Of a DNA stretch of 64,000 bases, positions 45,801 through 56,202 are shown piece by piece; position 1 is the first letter of the stretch, and each line of letters begins with the position of its first letter. The position numbers and the translations under genes were made by a program. The notes below the pieces were generated by a model. The model was not told where the DNA came from, did no database searches, and saw only the letters and a list, made by a program, of their open reading frames with translations. Source of the DNA: Paragyromitra xinjiangensis (lineage: Eukaryota > Ascomycota > Pezizomycetes > Pezizales > Discinaceae); the NCBI GenBank assembly GCA_038503065.1, contig JBCAMK010000012.1, positions 186,001 through 250,000 on the forward strand, in the 5' to 3' direction.

Positions 45801-48800
45801 GCAATATTCAGCTCCACCGCAGGGACAGAGCGGGCGGGGACCAACTGTACAAACGCACACACTAGGAGAGGGCCAGCATGTAGGGTTTAAATCCATGGTG
45901 AACAATGCATTTACCATGCAGGATACACTACCAACCCCGATCTCTCCGTCAGAGGACGCTTTGGCCCTCCCCGGTGTAAGCAGGGCTGACGCAATTTCCC
46001 CGATTCTCTCGCAAGGGCGTTTCGGCGCTATAACTCGGTCTGACATGTTACCAAATGTTTCTTCAGTGCAAATGGCGCCAATGCCGCCTTTGGAGCGAAG
46101 TCGAACTGAGCGCTTGGTACGGGATGAAGCCTCTACTATTCCATCACCTAGAAGTTCGATAGGTGCCGAGCGTAGTGCACGTACTGTTGTTCCGAAACTC
46201 GACACTAGCGGGTCGCATGGAGAAATTGCTGAGATCACGGCGGATACGCCGATCGTGAATCAGAGGCTATCAGTATCGACTTCTGTATCGCATGTAGAGG
46301 GAGAAGATGGAGGCGTGTATATTGGTGTTGGGAGAGAAGGTATAGAGGGGGGTGAAGACAGAAGCCCCGAGAAGGACTATTTGGAGACATTTCTAGGGGA
46401 GTTGGAGGGGGTAGAGACCCCTGTGCAGCATAATTTACCGAGGGAAAGACAGCTGTATGATCCCTCAAGTCTTGAAGTTGTAGGTGCTGTTAAAGCTCCG
46501 CAATTTCATGGACAGCCCGAGGAGCCAAGACAAAAACAACAGCCGCAGCAGCCATTTGATCCATCTAGCTTTGGAGTTGTTGGTTCTGGGGGCGCAGTTC
46601 AATACCCACGCCAAGAGGAGGATTTACATCAGCAGCCACAATATGGGCAGCAGCCATTTGATCCGTCAAGTTTTGGAGTTATTGACTCAGCTGGCCCTTC
46701 GCAACTACAGCATGCGGGGTTGCAGGAACAAAAGCAATACCAACAGGGGCAGGAGCAGCAGCAAACGCCATTCGATCCATCTAGTTTTGGGGTTGTACGC
46801 TCTGTTGATTCGCCTCAATACCAGCCTCAATCTGACAAACAATTGCCGCAACAACCCCAATACGAACAGGAGCATCAGCAATCTCACTATGAGCAGCAGC
46901 AACAAGCACTTGGAAATCCAGCCCCTGCTTTATATAGCGATGCAGAATCTAATCGTGACAGTGTTGCTGTGTTTAATCTGTACGATAGCTACTGGACACA
47001 AGAAACTACCCCACCATCGCCCCCACCACCACCTCCCCCTCCACCGGTAAAGAATCCAAGAAGACCAAGTGCGTCGGATCTAGCGATGTTAGTACATTCG
47101 TCTTCACCCCTGCCGGAACCTCCTTCGCAAAGTTTGCAAGGAAGGAACGTTCCTCCACCTGTCACTATTCCGGATAGGGCGGCGCCATTAAATAGATCAG
47201 AGATGACACCTGCGAGCGCGCTGGAGACGCCTGACAGTGAGTTTATGGAGATGATGATTGCGAGGAGACAGTTTTTGGCGAGAACTCAGACCGGGCTTTC
47301 GGCAACTGGTGAAATTGAGAAGTCGAAGGAGGAAGAAAGAGTAGGAGAAGGGAGGCAGGAAGGGGGGGCGTTGGAGGCCATTAGTGAACCAGTAGTGCCG
47401 GAACAGGGCCATGATAGGATTCAGAACAGAAGAGAATCCCTACAGACCCCGACTGGCCCTCAAAGTGACGGACTCAGGGTCATTCCTCCATCTCGTGTTA
47501 TCGGTCCCGAGAGCGAAGGTATAGAGGTCATCACAGGTCCGACGAAGGTCATTCGGGAAGAATCGCCTACGAAGGAAGGCGAAGAGGATGGTGAAAAAAC
47601 CCCGATGCAGAGTGAGTTTGCTCGGGAGTTGGTAAACCAGTTTTCCCGGCCGCAAACGTTGATGCTGAAAGATACTATGCCAATGCCTTCCGGACTGCTG
47701 GTTATGCCGCCAATGCCGCCTAAGGAGGCAGGGGAAGAAGATGTTCCTGAAGTTGTCGATTTTAGCGTGAAGGACGAAGATACAGACGATGAAGGAGCCA
47801 AGCACTCCCAAAGTGCTCCAAAGCCGAACAAACACGCATCTGGACGTCCTGATAGCTCAAGAGCAGAGGCCGGAAAGCCGATGCAGTATATGGAGACCCA
47901 GGAGATTACACAACTTCGTAGTTCGGAGGCCCGCGTTGCAGCATACAATCAAGCACGGAAAGCGATCGGCGAGACGCAGACTGGTCTGGGGAATTGGGTT
48001 AGATACATGATGGAGGAGAATAAGGGTGCCGAGTTACTGCAATATACTCCTGAGCCGAAGTTGAGACCCGAATCATCTGGTGGGAGGAGGCAGCATAACT
48101 TCCTGCCAACAGCGGGGAGAATTGAGGATAGTGTTCGCCCGGGTGGACCGGGTATGTCACCTGTTTTGCAGCAACAGCAACAGCAACACCTACAACAGCA
48201 ACAGTTACAGCAGCAACAACAGGGTGGTATGCCGAGGCTTAGCAATGGCAATGCTCAAAGGCCGGCCCAAGGCACTCCAACTCCTAGTGTAGCGACGGGC
48301 GGCTCTGGAATATCGAACGCTGCGCATAATATTGTTCATGCTCCGGCTGTTGAGAAAACCGTGGATAAAGCGAGAGGTTTCTTTGGTAAATTTGGCAAGA
48401 GGGTATGTACATGTGGCAGTCGCTCTAAGGGTTTGTGAGTGACGCATCATTGACACATTGGGGTACTATAGGTTAAAGAGGGTAAAGAGAGTTATGACCA
48501 ACAACAGCCGCAGCAACAGAAGAGATCAGCGTCGAATATGCCCCCCACCCCTCAATCACCTGCTGTGTCTTCGCATTCCCCACTTATTCCTACTGGTTTC
48601 CAGAATCAGGGCTATGGTGTACCTATGGCGCAACCGCAGCTGGTGCAAGGACAAATGCAGGTGCAGGGACAACAGCCAGGTTTTCATGCGCCTATGGGAC
48701 ATCACCAGCAGTTCCAACAGTCACATCAAGAGCCACATCAGGGGTCCATGCCACCGCAGGGTTTACAACATGAGCAGCAAGTTCCTGTGCAGGTTCAGCG

Positions 48801-51800
48801 CCCACAGTATGACGTACCTTTGCAACAAGATAGGGTGGGACAGAATGATTTAGGGCAGTTGGTACAGCGGGGGCAGATGATTCAGCAAACCCAGCAAACC
48901 CAGCAAGCCCAACAGGTTCAACAAGTCCAGCAAGCACAACTAACGCCACTGCCTCAGACTGCGCGACAACCTCGACAACCACCCATGACTTTGGGGGATC
49001 CAAGTCAGTCACATAGTAGATCTAGTAGTAGACCTAGATCGCAGCCGCAGCCACCACAGCTTATCATTCCGGATCAATCGCAGCAACGTTCGGTATCCGC
49101 GACCGGTCCAACACCGCAGCAGGATCTGGTTAACCCTATTTCGCTACATCAGCCAGCAGGTGGCCTTGGCTTGCAAATTCAGCCTCCACCAGAATCTGCC
49201 AGATCTTCACCGCGTTCGCATCTAAGTCAAGATAAGTCTGAGCGTAGTAGTCCGACTCCACCCCCTGTCGCAACCGCTGCCCGGAGTCCGTCACAACAAG
49301 CACAACAATTCCCAAAGAGGTCTGATAGCTTGTATTCTCGGTCGCGGTTCAAGGATTCGCATACGGCTTCTCCAACGGCTCAGAGACCCGATAGGAGTGA
49401 TTCATTGTCAAGTTCAAGAGAGCAACAGCAAAGAGACGCAAGATCTGATTCGTTATCGAGTATGAAAGAGCAGCAGCAGCAGAGGGCCGCAAGGTCTGAT
49501 TCATTGTCTCGGCAGCAACAAATACAACACATTCCTACAAGGGCGGACTCGCTCGCTTCTACTGTGCTTTCTGATGGGGTTGTCTCTCCGGTTTCTGCAC
49601 ATCCACATAATGTTTCCGGCAGGTTTGAATCTGTGAATTCACCACCACCACAAGAAACCAGGTATGCTGGAGAGAGACGTGGACAAAATGCGTTTGCTCC
49701 TCGTGAGGAACCTGAACAGCCTCAGCAGCCACGTCAACTGCAACAAGCGCCAGCGCCCATGGTAAGGTCAGCTTCAGAACAACCTCCACCGCATGCCCAA
49801 GGAGGCCCTCAACCTGGTATTATTAGGTCGCAAACTGGTTACGTGGGACCTCACCCCGAGTCTTATCAAGAAAACGAACAACAAATGTTCATACCGGAAC
49901 AACAGAAGCTAAGAGGCCCTCCGCAACCTACAGCCCAGGTGCCTAGTATAAACCACAACGATGACGATGATCTCTATTCTCCGCCTCCTCCCAGGATTCA
50001 AATGCAGCAACCGTCGCCACCTCGTGGGCCACCAGGGTCAGGGCAGCAGTTCTCGCATCCACAGTACCAGCAGGGTGGCCAACTGCTGCAGATGGGTGGT
50101 AGGCACCCCGGAAATTTCCCTCCCCAAGGGCCAATGGGGGGTAGCCCCGATCCTCGCCAGCAACAATCGGAGGATCCTAGACAGTATTTCGGCCCAGGTG
50201 GACCAGGTCAAAATCCTTCTCAAATGACCTCACTAACCCAACAAACGGCTCCACAGAGTGCGTATCAAAGGCAGTTTGCTCCGGGCGATCCACGAGCCCA
50301 GTATCAAGCTAGTCCTCAACATCAAGGGCACCAAAAGCAACAAGGGCACCCTGGTCAGCCATCGTATCAAGGACCACCTGGTATGCAACCTACCCCATAC
50401 GGTCCTTCTCAAGGACCGCCAGAACCCGGTATTCGACGTACGCCCTCTGGTTTGATGAAGACACTGAGTGGCGTTAGCGCACACTCAGGCTCCACTCAAT
50501 ATGCCACATCAACCACCAGCTCTCAGGAAAAGAGACGGTCAAACTTTTTCGCAAACTTATCGACTAAGGTGGGTGATGTCGGAAAGGATTCTTCACAAAT
50601 CACGAGTTCTTCGAGGCAGAGTCAAGATACTATCGAGCCGAGGATGGTGAAAGAGACCGGTAGAAGAACTTCGTTTATGAACAGGGGTAAGAAGGATAAG
50701 GATGGACTAAAAGAAAAGAAGGAGAAGGGGGAGAAGTCTGGGAAGGCTAGTCATAAGAAAGGGTTCTCGATCGTGAGTTTTCATCATTTATGTTACTTGC
50801 TGTTGGGATGTAATCTAACTCGCCATCTAGGATGTTTTCGGAAGGGCTGGTTCTGTGATTGGGAAACTGACGAAGTCGCCATCACCTACTCCAAGCACTC
50901 AGTACCAGCCTCCATCGCAGCATCCTTCGCAGCAATTCCAACCGCGTCAAGTGCAACCGCACCGAGTATCCAGTGAGATGAGCCAACGGATTGGGCAGCA
51001 GCAGCCAAGACCACAAAATCAGAGTGCATTTGTTGAAAATATGAACACGGTTCATGAGTCACAGCATCCACCTCCAGGGGGGCTACAAGGGCGAGGAAGT
51101 TCACCGATCGTGTCCCCTGGGGCTCAACCCCCCGGCAAGCAACTACCCCAGGCTCCATCTCATCACCAACCGCCTGGGCAACAATTCCCTGCTCGTCAAT
51201 CCCCTGTAGCCCAAAAACTTCAACCTCAACATCCTCAGCAATCACAGCCACAGTATGAGCCAGTTCCTATTCCAGCAGGTTATGGCCGTCTTCAGGGGGA
51301 GTACCATGCTACACCAGGACAGCATTCTTACCACCCGCCACCACAGCCGCAGCCACAACTGCAGCCACAATCACAGCAGCAACAACAGCAGCAACAACAG
51401 CAACAGCAGCAGCAATTGCTAGGACATAGGCGAGACTTTTCGAACGCAAATTCGAGTGTTAGCGGGCGGGCATCTATCGATATACAACCTCCGATAGATC
51501 GTCATGACGTAAGCCCGGACTTGTCACGGCAGGGGACTCAAGCATCGCGGACACACGAGACAACCCGCTCTCTGAGCCCTCCCCTCTCTGATGGGCCTCC
51601 TCGGTCTATGTCTCCTTCTTCCGAAGTGGGCCAGTTCGGACGACAGCAGTCGTTGCGAGAAGGAAGTCTTCTGGGCCATCAAACTCCCCCTGTTCACCTT
51701 TCACCGAAACCATCCTTGAGAGAGGAACGCGGACATGAGAACCAGAGATATCAACAACCATTACCACTGCCACAATCAATTGCCGAAGTCCAAAATGGAG

Positions 51801-52378
51801 CTAACGAACATGAGAGAGCGCCATCACCGCGTAGTATGCCTCTACCTGTTTCGCCTCCGCTTGCACATCCGCCTTTCTCTCCTCCAATTGTGCAAATGAT
51901 ATCAGAGCCGCCTACGAGTATAATTACGGATGAGACAATTCCAAGAGCCAAAACGCCGTCCCCGCCTACTCCACCTCCCAAAGTAGAAATTGAAAGGCCA
52001 ACGGAAGATGAAAGCAAACAAAAGGGGAAGGAGATAGCATCGCCCTACGACTCCGGAAATTTTACGCAGTCGACCGATGCAGCAAATTTGAGAGTCGTAT
52101 CGTCTGCTTCACCGTCGTCTGGTCCAGCCTCGTTTCCACTCCCAGTTGCCGAGAAGAAGTTGGAGACACCAACCTCGTCGCCAGGGCGGAAGCAAAAGGA
52201 AGCGGATACGGAAAAAGAGGCAGTAGATTTCTCTACCGAAAAGATTGCAGTGAACTTAGATTTGTATGGTCCAAGTGCGAAGAGGGGCGATGGGGAGGAT
52301 AGTGAGGAGGAGTATATCATGAGTTCGACAGCGTACCCTGGACAAGCTTGGGAGCCAAGTTATTATGGATGGTCATAG
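42875..52378 (+). CDS. Giant Pro/Gln-rich disordered protein (about 3,100 aa, 4 exons)
   Basis: Exon 2 runs to 48402, exon 3 is 48472-50772 and exon 4 is 50831-52378; these junctions (69 and 58-bp introns, both phase 0) are firm. The large exon is open back to 43003 without an ATG, so a first exon from the ATG at 42875 (MSKPYNTSFDETRSPMSVES) is inferred. Its splice is ambiguous: 42954-43060 or a 41-bp intron ending at 43019. Near the N-terminus sits a conserved-looking core (RAKSKRWVEAKAVDYGGGWG) followed by an acidic stretch. The rest is low complexity: Pro-rich repeats, Arg/Ser clusters (SRSGSRSHSRSSSR), Gln-rich tracts, RSDSLSS repeats. Two small ordered-looking basic motifs straddle introns: ARGFFGKFGKR and KKGFSIDVFGRAGSVIGK. 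PPPP tracts suggest SH3/WW/profilin binding and hence a cortical or cytoskeletal scaffold. This is inference; no ortholog is named. Confidence 0.85.
43911..44640 (+). repeat. In-frame minisatellite: PPPPVISK repeats
   Basis: Seven imperfect copies of a unit of about 30-42 residues, each with a proline run, VISK (once IISK), an acidic segment (EPERVEKEQPSL-like) and then an aromatic EQY. Copies begin near 43911, 44037, 44163, 44295, 44412, 44544 and, reduced, 44644. Unit lengths stay in frame. Confidence 0.8.
46450..46830 (+). repeat. In-frame repeats: FDPSSFGVV units
   Basis: Four copies of a motif (YDPSSLEVV, then FDPSSFGVV, FDPSSFGVI, FDPSSFGVV) separated by Gln/Pro-rich spacers of roughly 30 residues. 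The motif is better conserved than its spacers, which suggests a short linear binding motif kept in multiple copies. Confidence 0.8.
51374..51415 (+). repeat. CAG/CAA trinucleotide tract (14 Gln codons)
   Basis: Fourteen consecutive CAG or CAA codons in the last exon of the giant gene, flanked by further Gln/Pro-rich coding sequence. CAA interruptions would limit slippage, but length variation between strains is plausible. Confidence 0.9.
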
Positions 52379-52938
52379 GGATTCGAAGTGAAGTAGTTGG
52401 GGGGGTTTCGAGGTTATGATTGTAAACAGAATTGTACTGCCTTTGGGTTTGCTTTGTTTTTTCTTATTTGTTGCGAGAAGGAGTTTCAAGCAGTGGTTTC
52501 ACTACCCATTATTAATGGTGTCTTCATTACGTCTTTTCATTCTTTTCCCTGGGTGCTCGTTTTCTTCGATTTACGATAGCGGGATACCCTTTTTGGTAAA
52601 CCAAAAGTTGGTTAGTGTAATTTTTTAAGTCGGATGATCCTTCCATTTGCTTATTTTCTCTACATTTCTCTCAACACAGAAATTATTGACTAATAACCTA
52701 GTTTCTTAACTAGTCTTGTATCTAAGTCCTTTTTTTAGGTCCGTTGTTATCTTTCTGCATTTACTGCGCTTCTAAGTTCCTCTGTAGTCACTTGTCCTTA
52801 GATTATCTTCTATAGGTTATCATCTTCTATTTCTCCAACACCCTTTCTTTAATACATTTTAAACGCCCAGAGTTACCCCGCAATCCGGCAAAGATCTCAC
52901 AGGGAATAAGGGTCTTCATTAAGAACCCGCGTGAATCT
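52379..52938. other. Spacer between convergent genes
   Basis: 560 bp of T-rich sequence between two gene ends facing each other. It should hold both 3' untranslated regions. No gene is seen. Confidence 0.5.
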
Positions 52939-53913
52939 TTATTTAAGGGTATCCAATGCCTGAACTAATGTGCCGCGGATCTTACTAAACCTTCCAACCT
53001 TCTTCTCGCAGTCCACAAGCATATTTACTGTCCATGGATCTAGTTCAGCTCTTTTTTCAACCAGAAGTGTGACAATCGCTTCTCGTTGGCGTCGGTGTGC
53101 GGTGATGCGCTTCTCAAAAGAATACTCTCGCATCAGCTCGGCTAGTGCATAATATAGAGCTGTGCATTGATCTGTGTCCTGGGCATTGATGTCGACTCCT
53201 CTCTCTAAGAGCATCTGGGCTACCACCACTGGTTTCTGTGTCCGTTCCACCGCAAAATGAAGCGCCGTCCTCCCCTTGCTGTCCTTGGCCGTGACTTCAG
53301 CGTCATTTAAGCTCCCCAATATTAGTTCAACCATTTCTACAGTCCCAAACTCCGCAGCCCACCGCAGCACCGGATGCATATCTCTATCCAAGTTCTGTTG
53401 AATAATGCTGGCTCCGTTCCCCAAAAGCAGTTTGACAACCGGTGTTCTGACCCTTCTCACTGCCAGGTCGAGGGGTGTGACCCCAGCTAGGGTTTGGGGA
53501 TTAACGTTGGCACCCTGTTTGAGCAGCAGCGTGACAACGTTTATGTCCCCACATGCTGCCGCTATATGAAGGGCTGTTTCTCCGGTATGATCCGCTTCGT
53601 CTATTTTAACTCCAACCTCAAGTAGCAACTTGACCATCGTTTCGTCTCCTCGACGCGCCGCATATATGACCGGGGTTGAGAATGACGATGAAAATTTCCG
53701 TGCCCACTGGAGACCCTGTTTATGAAAAAAAGGAGCGAGGAGGAAGGCTAGATGACGGTTGACCTTTATGAGAGGGCTGAGATCCTGAGGGTCTAGGTAT
53801 TCGGCGATAATGAGGATTAATTCATTTGGTAGACTGGTAAGTAGCCTAGTTACAGGCAATGGGGTGAAAAGGGTTGTGATAGTTTTGACGAATTTGCGGC
53901 TGAGGGAAGGCAT
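52939..53913 (-). CDS. F-box and ankyrin-repeat protein (324 aa)
   Basis: Single-exon frame of 324 codons from an ATG at 53913. Residues about 26-60 form an F-box (LLTSLPNELILIIAEYLDPQ, then LIKVNRHLAFLLAPFFHKQ). From residue about 75 come five to six ankyrin repeats with the usual signatures: TPVIYAARRGDETMVKLLLE, GETALHIAAACGDINVVTLL, VTPLDLAVRRVRTPVVKLLL, LRWAAEFGTVEMVELILG, GRTALHFAVERTQKPVVVAQ, and CTALYYALAEL. The combination is common in filamentous ascomycetes and probably links ankyrin-bound targets to an SCF ubiquitin ligase. No frame damage is seen. It is divergently oriented to the kinase-like gene at 54767, sharing an upstream region of about 850 bp that contains a MITE. Confidence 0.9.
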   Translation of the reverse strand: MPSLSRKFVKTITTLFTPLPVTRLLTSLPNELILIIAEYLDPQDLSPLIKVNRHLAFLLAPFFHKQGLQWARKFSSSFSTPVIYAARRGDETMVKLLLEVGVKIDEADHTGETALHIAAACGDINVVTLLLKQGANVNPQTLAGVTPLDLAVRRVRTPVVKLLLGNGASIIQQNLDRDMHPVLRWAAEFGTVEMVELILGSLNDAEVTAKDSKGRTALHFAVERTQKPVVVAQMLLERGVDINAQDTDQCTALYYALAELMREYSFEKRITAHRRQREAIVTLLVEKRAELDPWTVNMLVDCEKKVGRFSKIRGTLVQALDTLK

Positions 53914-54122
53914 GGGTAGGGTTGGATGTTGAACTACCTAATTACGTTAGACAGCTTACATTGATATGGCTAGTAACTACTCATGAGAGTACTAGATAAA
54001 AGCAGCCAGTCATGGAGGATGCTCACCTTGTCTATACTTTTGACGAGTTTGATGTGGGTTTCGTCTGGAGGAGCGGCTGAACTTATATCATAACAAAACG
54101 GATATGCGAAAACCCCTTTCTG

Positions 54123-54315
54123 AAACCCTAACCCAGAAACTACTAATCTCTTTCATTGAAAATTTGAAGGAAAAAAAGAATAAATTGAATAAATGGCACG
54201 GTGCGGATATATGTCATAGATAGTGAGTGATCATGGGTTAGTATCTGGTCAGGGTCAAAAGTTTATTGGCACGCCAAGCCTAATTGAGGCATCGCAATGA
54301 TCAGGGTTAGGGTTT
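54123..54315. repeat. Inverted pair of telomere-like 12-mers
   Basis: AAACCCTAACCC at 54123-54134 is exactly complemented by GGGTTAGGGTTT at 54304-54315. The arms do not extend beyond 12 bp. Similar GGGTTAGGG motifs occur singly near 2876 and 61446. Confidence 0.5.
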
Positions 54316-54363
54316 GTAATTTAGGCCTATGCCATACTCTGGGGAAATAAGAATAGACATATA

Positions 54364-54595
54364 CAGTCGTGTTCGCAAAGTCCTAGCACCCTACAAACTA
54401 TTGATAGCAAACCAAATTGTTGTAGATCGAGCTAGGAAGTAGTAAATTAAAAGAGAAGAAAACTATGGAAATACTGATATCTAAATAATATCTAACAACT
54501 TTATATCACTACCTCCTACAGAAACTATAGTCTCAATCTGCTGGCAGTCGTGCTTAACAAAGAGGAGGGGTGCCAAGACTTTCCGAACGGGACTG
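54364..54595. mobile_element. TA-flanked mariner-type MITE (232 bp)
   Basis: The left end reads CAGTCGTGTTCGCAAAGTCC and the right end complements to CAGTCCCGTTCGGAAAGTCT; the arms are about 29 bp with a handful of mismatches and both continue to GCACCC. TA flanks both ends (54362-54363, 54596-54597). The interior has no open frame. The end sequence resembles Tc1/mariner termini. It lies about 170 bp upstream of the kinase-like gene's start codon. Confidence 0.82.
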
Positions 54596-54766
54596 TACAT
54601 GTATTTCCCTCAGTGTGGCAATATACTAAGTTTCCCAATATACGAGTGACACAGCGATAATCGAGCACGTGTTGGGAAAGATTAGTCATGTTCAGACAGC
54701 AAAAACTTCGGCTCCTCTCTTTAACGATCATCACTACAGCAAATTTATTCCGGCTAGACAATTACA

Positions 54767-56202
54767 ATGACCACGCCACAGATTTTACCATCCCAGCAAT
54801 TAGGTCTTAAATGGACTCCTAGCCTCTTTTACCCAACCCCAAAATGGACTATAAAGCCTAAGATCGACACCATTAGGTCACTTTTTCGACAGCACCTCGG
54901 TTTAGATGAAGACCTAAGAATTAATGTTAGTTTCTTGGGTGAGGGCATCTTCAATAAATCGTACATAATTACACCTGCAGATCGGAGGAAAGATTACGTT
55001 TTTCGTGTTTCGCTTCCAGTGGAGCCATTCTACAAGACCGAGAGCGAGGTCGCAACATTATCGCACATCCGTTCTCATACCTTAATCCTAGTTCCACGTG
55101 TATTGGCTTTTGATGCATCCTCAAAAAACGAACTTGGTTTCGAATGGATATTGATGGAGAAAGTAAAGGGGGTTAGTCTGGATGAAATTTGGAAGGGTTT
55201 GCCGGAAATCTCTAAGATTTCTGTGACGAAGGAGATTGCAGGATATGTCTGTCAATTGCGGGAACAGTGTCGATTTACGGCAATTGGGAGTCTTTATCAC
55301 CGGAAGGCACTGGAGAAAGTTGTGCCTGGAGATAAAACTGTTAAGATTGGGGGCAAACGCGATGCAGCCTTTGTCATTGGTCCGCTTGTATCTAGGTTCT
55401 TCTTTCTAGGTCGGCGAGTTCGGATTGCTCGAGATAGAGGACCATTCTTCTCGGACCGTGACTACATGGAAGCCCACATCCGAGTTGAAATTGACGATAT
55501 GGATCTACTATTGAGAAGCTAGTTGTCTGAAGAAGGGAATATAACACAAAATGGAAACGGAGAAAATGTAGTTGAATACGATGAAGACCTAGCTGAAGAT
55601 GCACCAAAGATAAAGCAATCCTGTTTCGATCTACTTTCTCTACTATTTACCATCTCCCCAGAGTCTACGCCTTCCAGATTCTCTCCTCCCACACCTCAAA
55701 TATTACCGATCAGGAAATTCTCGAGGAGGACGAAGATTCTCACCGTCATCACAGGTTTGTACTACATCATGGCGATCTGTCTAACATCCTCATGGACCCT
55801 AAAACCCACAGAATCACCGGTATAATCGATTGGGAGTGTACGAACGTCCACCCGCGCTGGGAGGAGGATACATATCCACATTTCCTCACGGGGCCTGATG
55901 TTGATAAAAAACCATCGCCTTTGCAAGACGAAGACAAAGAGAATAGCCTTCTCGTGGAATATATGCAGAACCGGGAAAAGATGCAGCTGAGATTGGTGTT
56001 TGACCAAACCGTGACGGCTCGTGCGGGTCGAGATCGTAATGATGAGAGTGGTGATTGCGATGATGGCGGGGTGTCGGGGGCCCAGAAAAAAGAGTTTATG
56101 GAGCATCTGGTGCTCGTGGAGTTTTCAACTAAAGCTGCCAATCGACGGATCGCAAAAGTCAGGGATGTATTGGGGCGGGGAGTTCCAGGGGATGAGGATT
56201 GA
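54767..56202 (+). pseudogene. APH/choline-kinase-like phosphotransferase gene, interrupted
   Basis: The first 251 codons from the ATG at 54767 give the N-lobe of an aminoglycoside-phosphotransferase-fold kinase: NVSFLGEGIFNKSYIITP (nucleotide loop), DYVFRVSLPV (lysine replaced by arginine in VFRV), and a hinge FEWILMEKVKGVSLDEIW. A TAG at 55520-55522 stops the frame, yet coding continues directly in the same frame (LSEEGNITQNGNG, then PKIKQSCFDLLSLL). The catalytic motif lies in another frame: FVLHHGDLSNILMD (Brenner motif HxDxxxxN variant) and IIDWECTNVHPRW (the DxD-like metal site), ending at 56202. The frame change could be an intron of about 92 bp (GTCTAC to ATCACAG) or a frameshift. The in-frame TAG has no obvious intron around it. 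It is most likely a recently disabled gene, or one with a sequencing error. Confidence 0.7.

Larger units (their letters stand above)
53914..54766. other. Divergent upstream region with a MITE
   Basis: 853 bp between two divergent genes. It contains a mariner-type MITE (54364-54595) and an inverted pair of telomere-like 12-mers. Promoter elements of both genes must lie here but none can be named with confidence. Confidence 0.5.

Noticed and set aside
33661..54597. Autonomous transposase for the CAGT-ended MITEs
   Set aside because: No DDE transposase frame is visible in the window except the broken N-terminal relic at 1624, whose own ends were not found.
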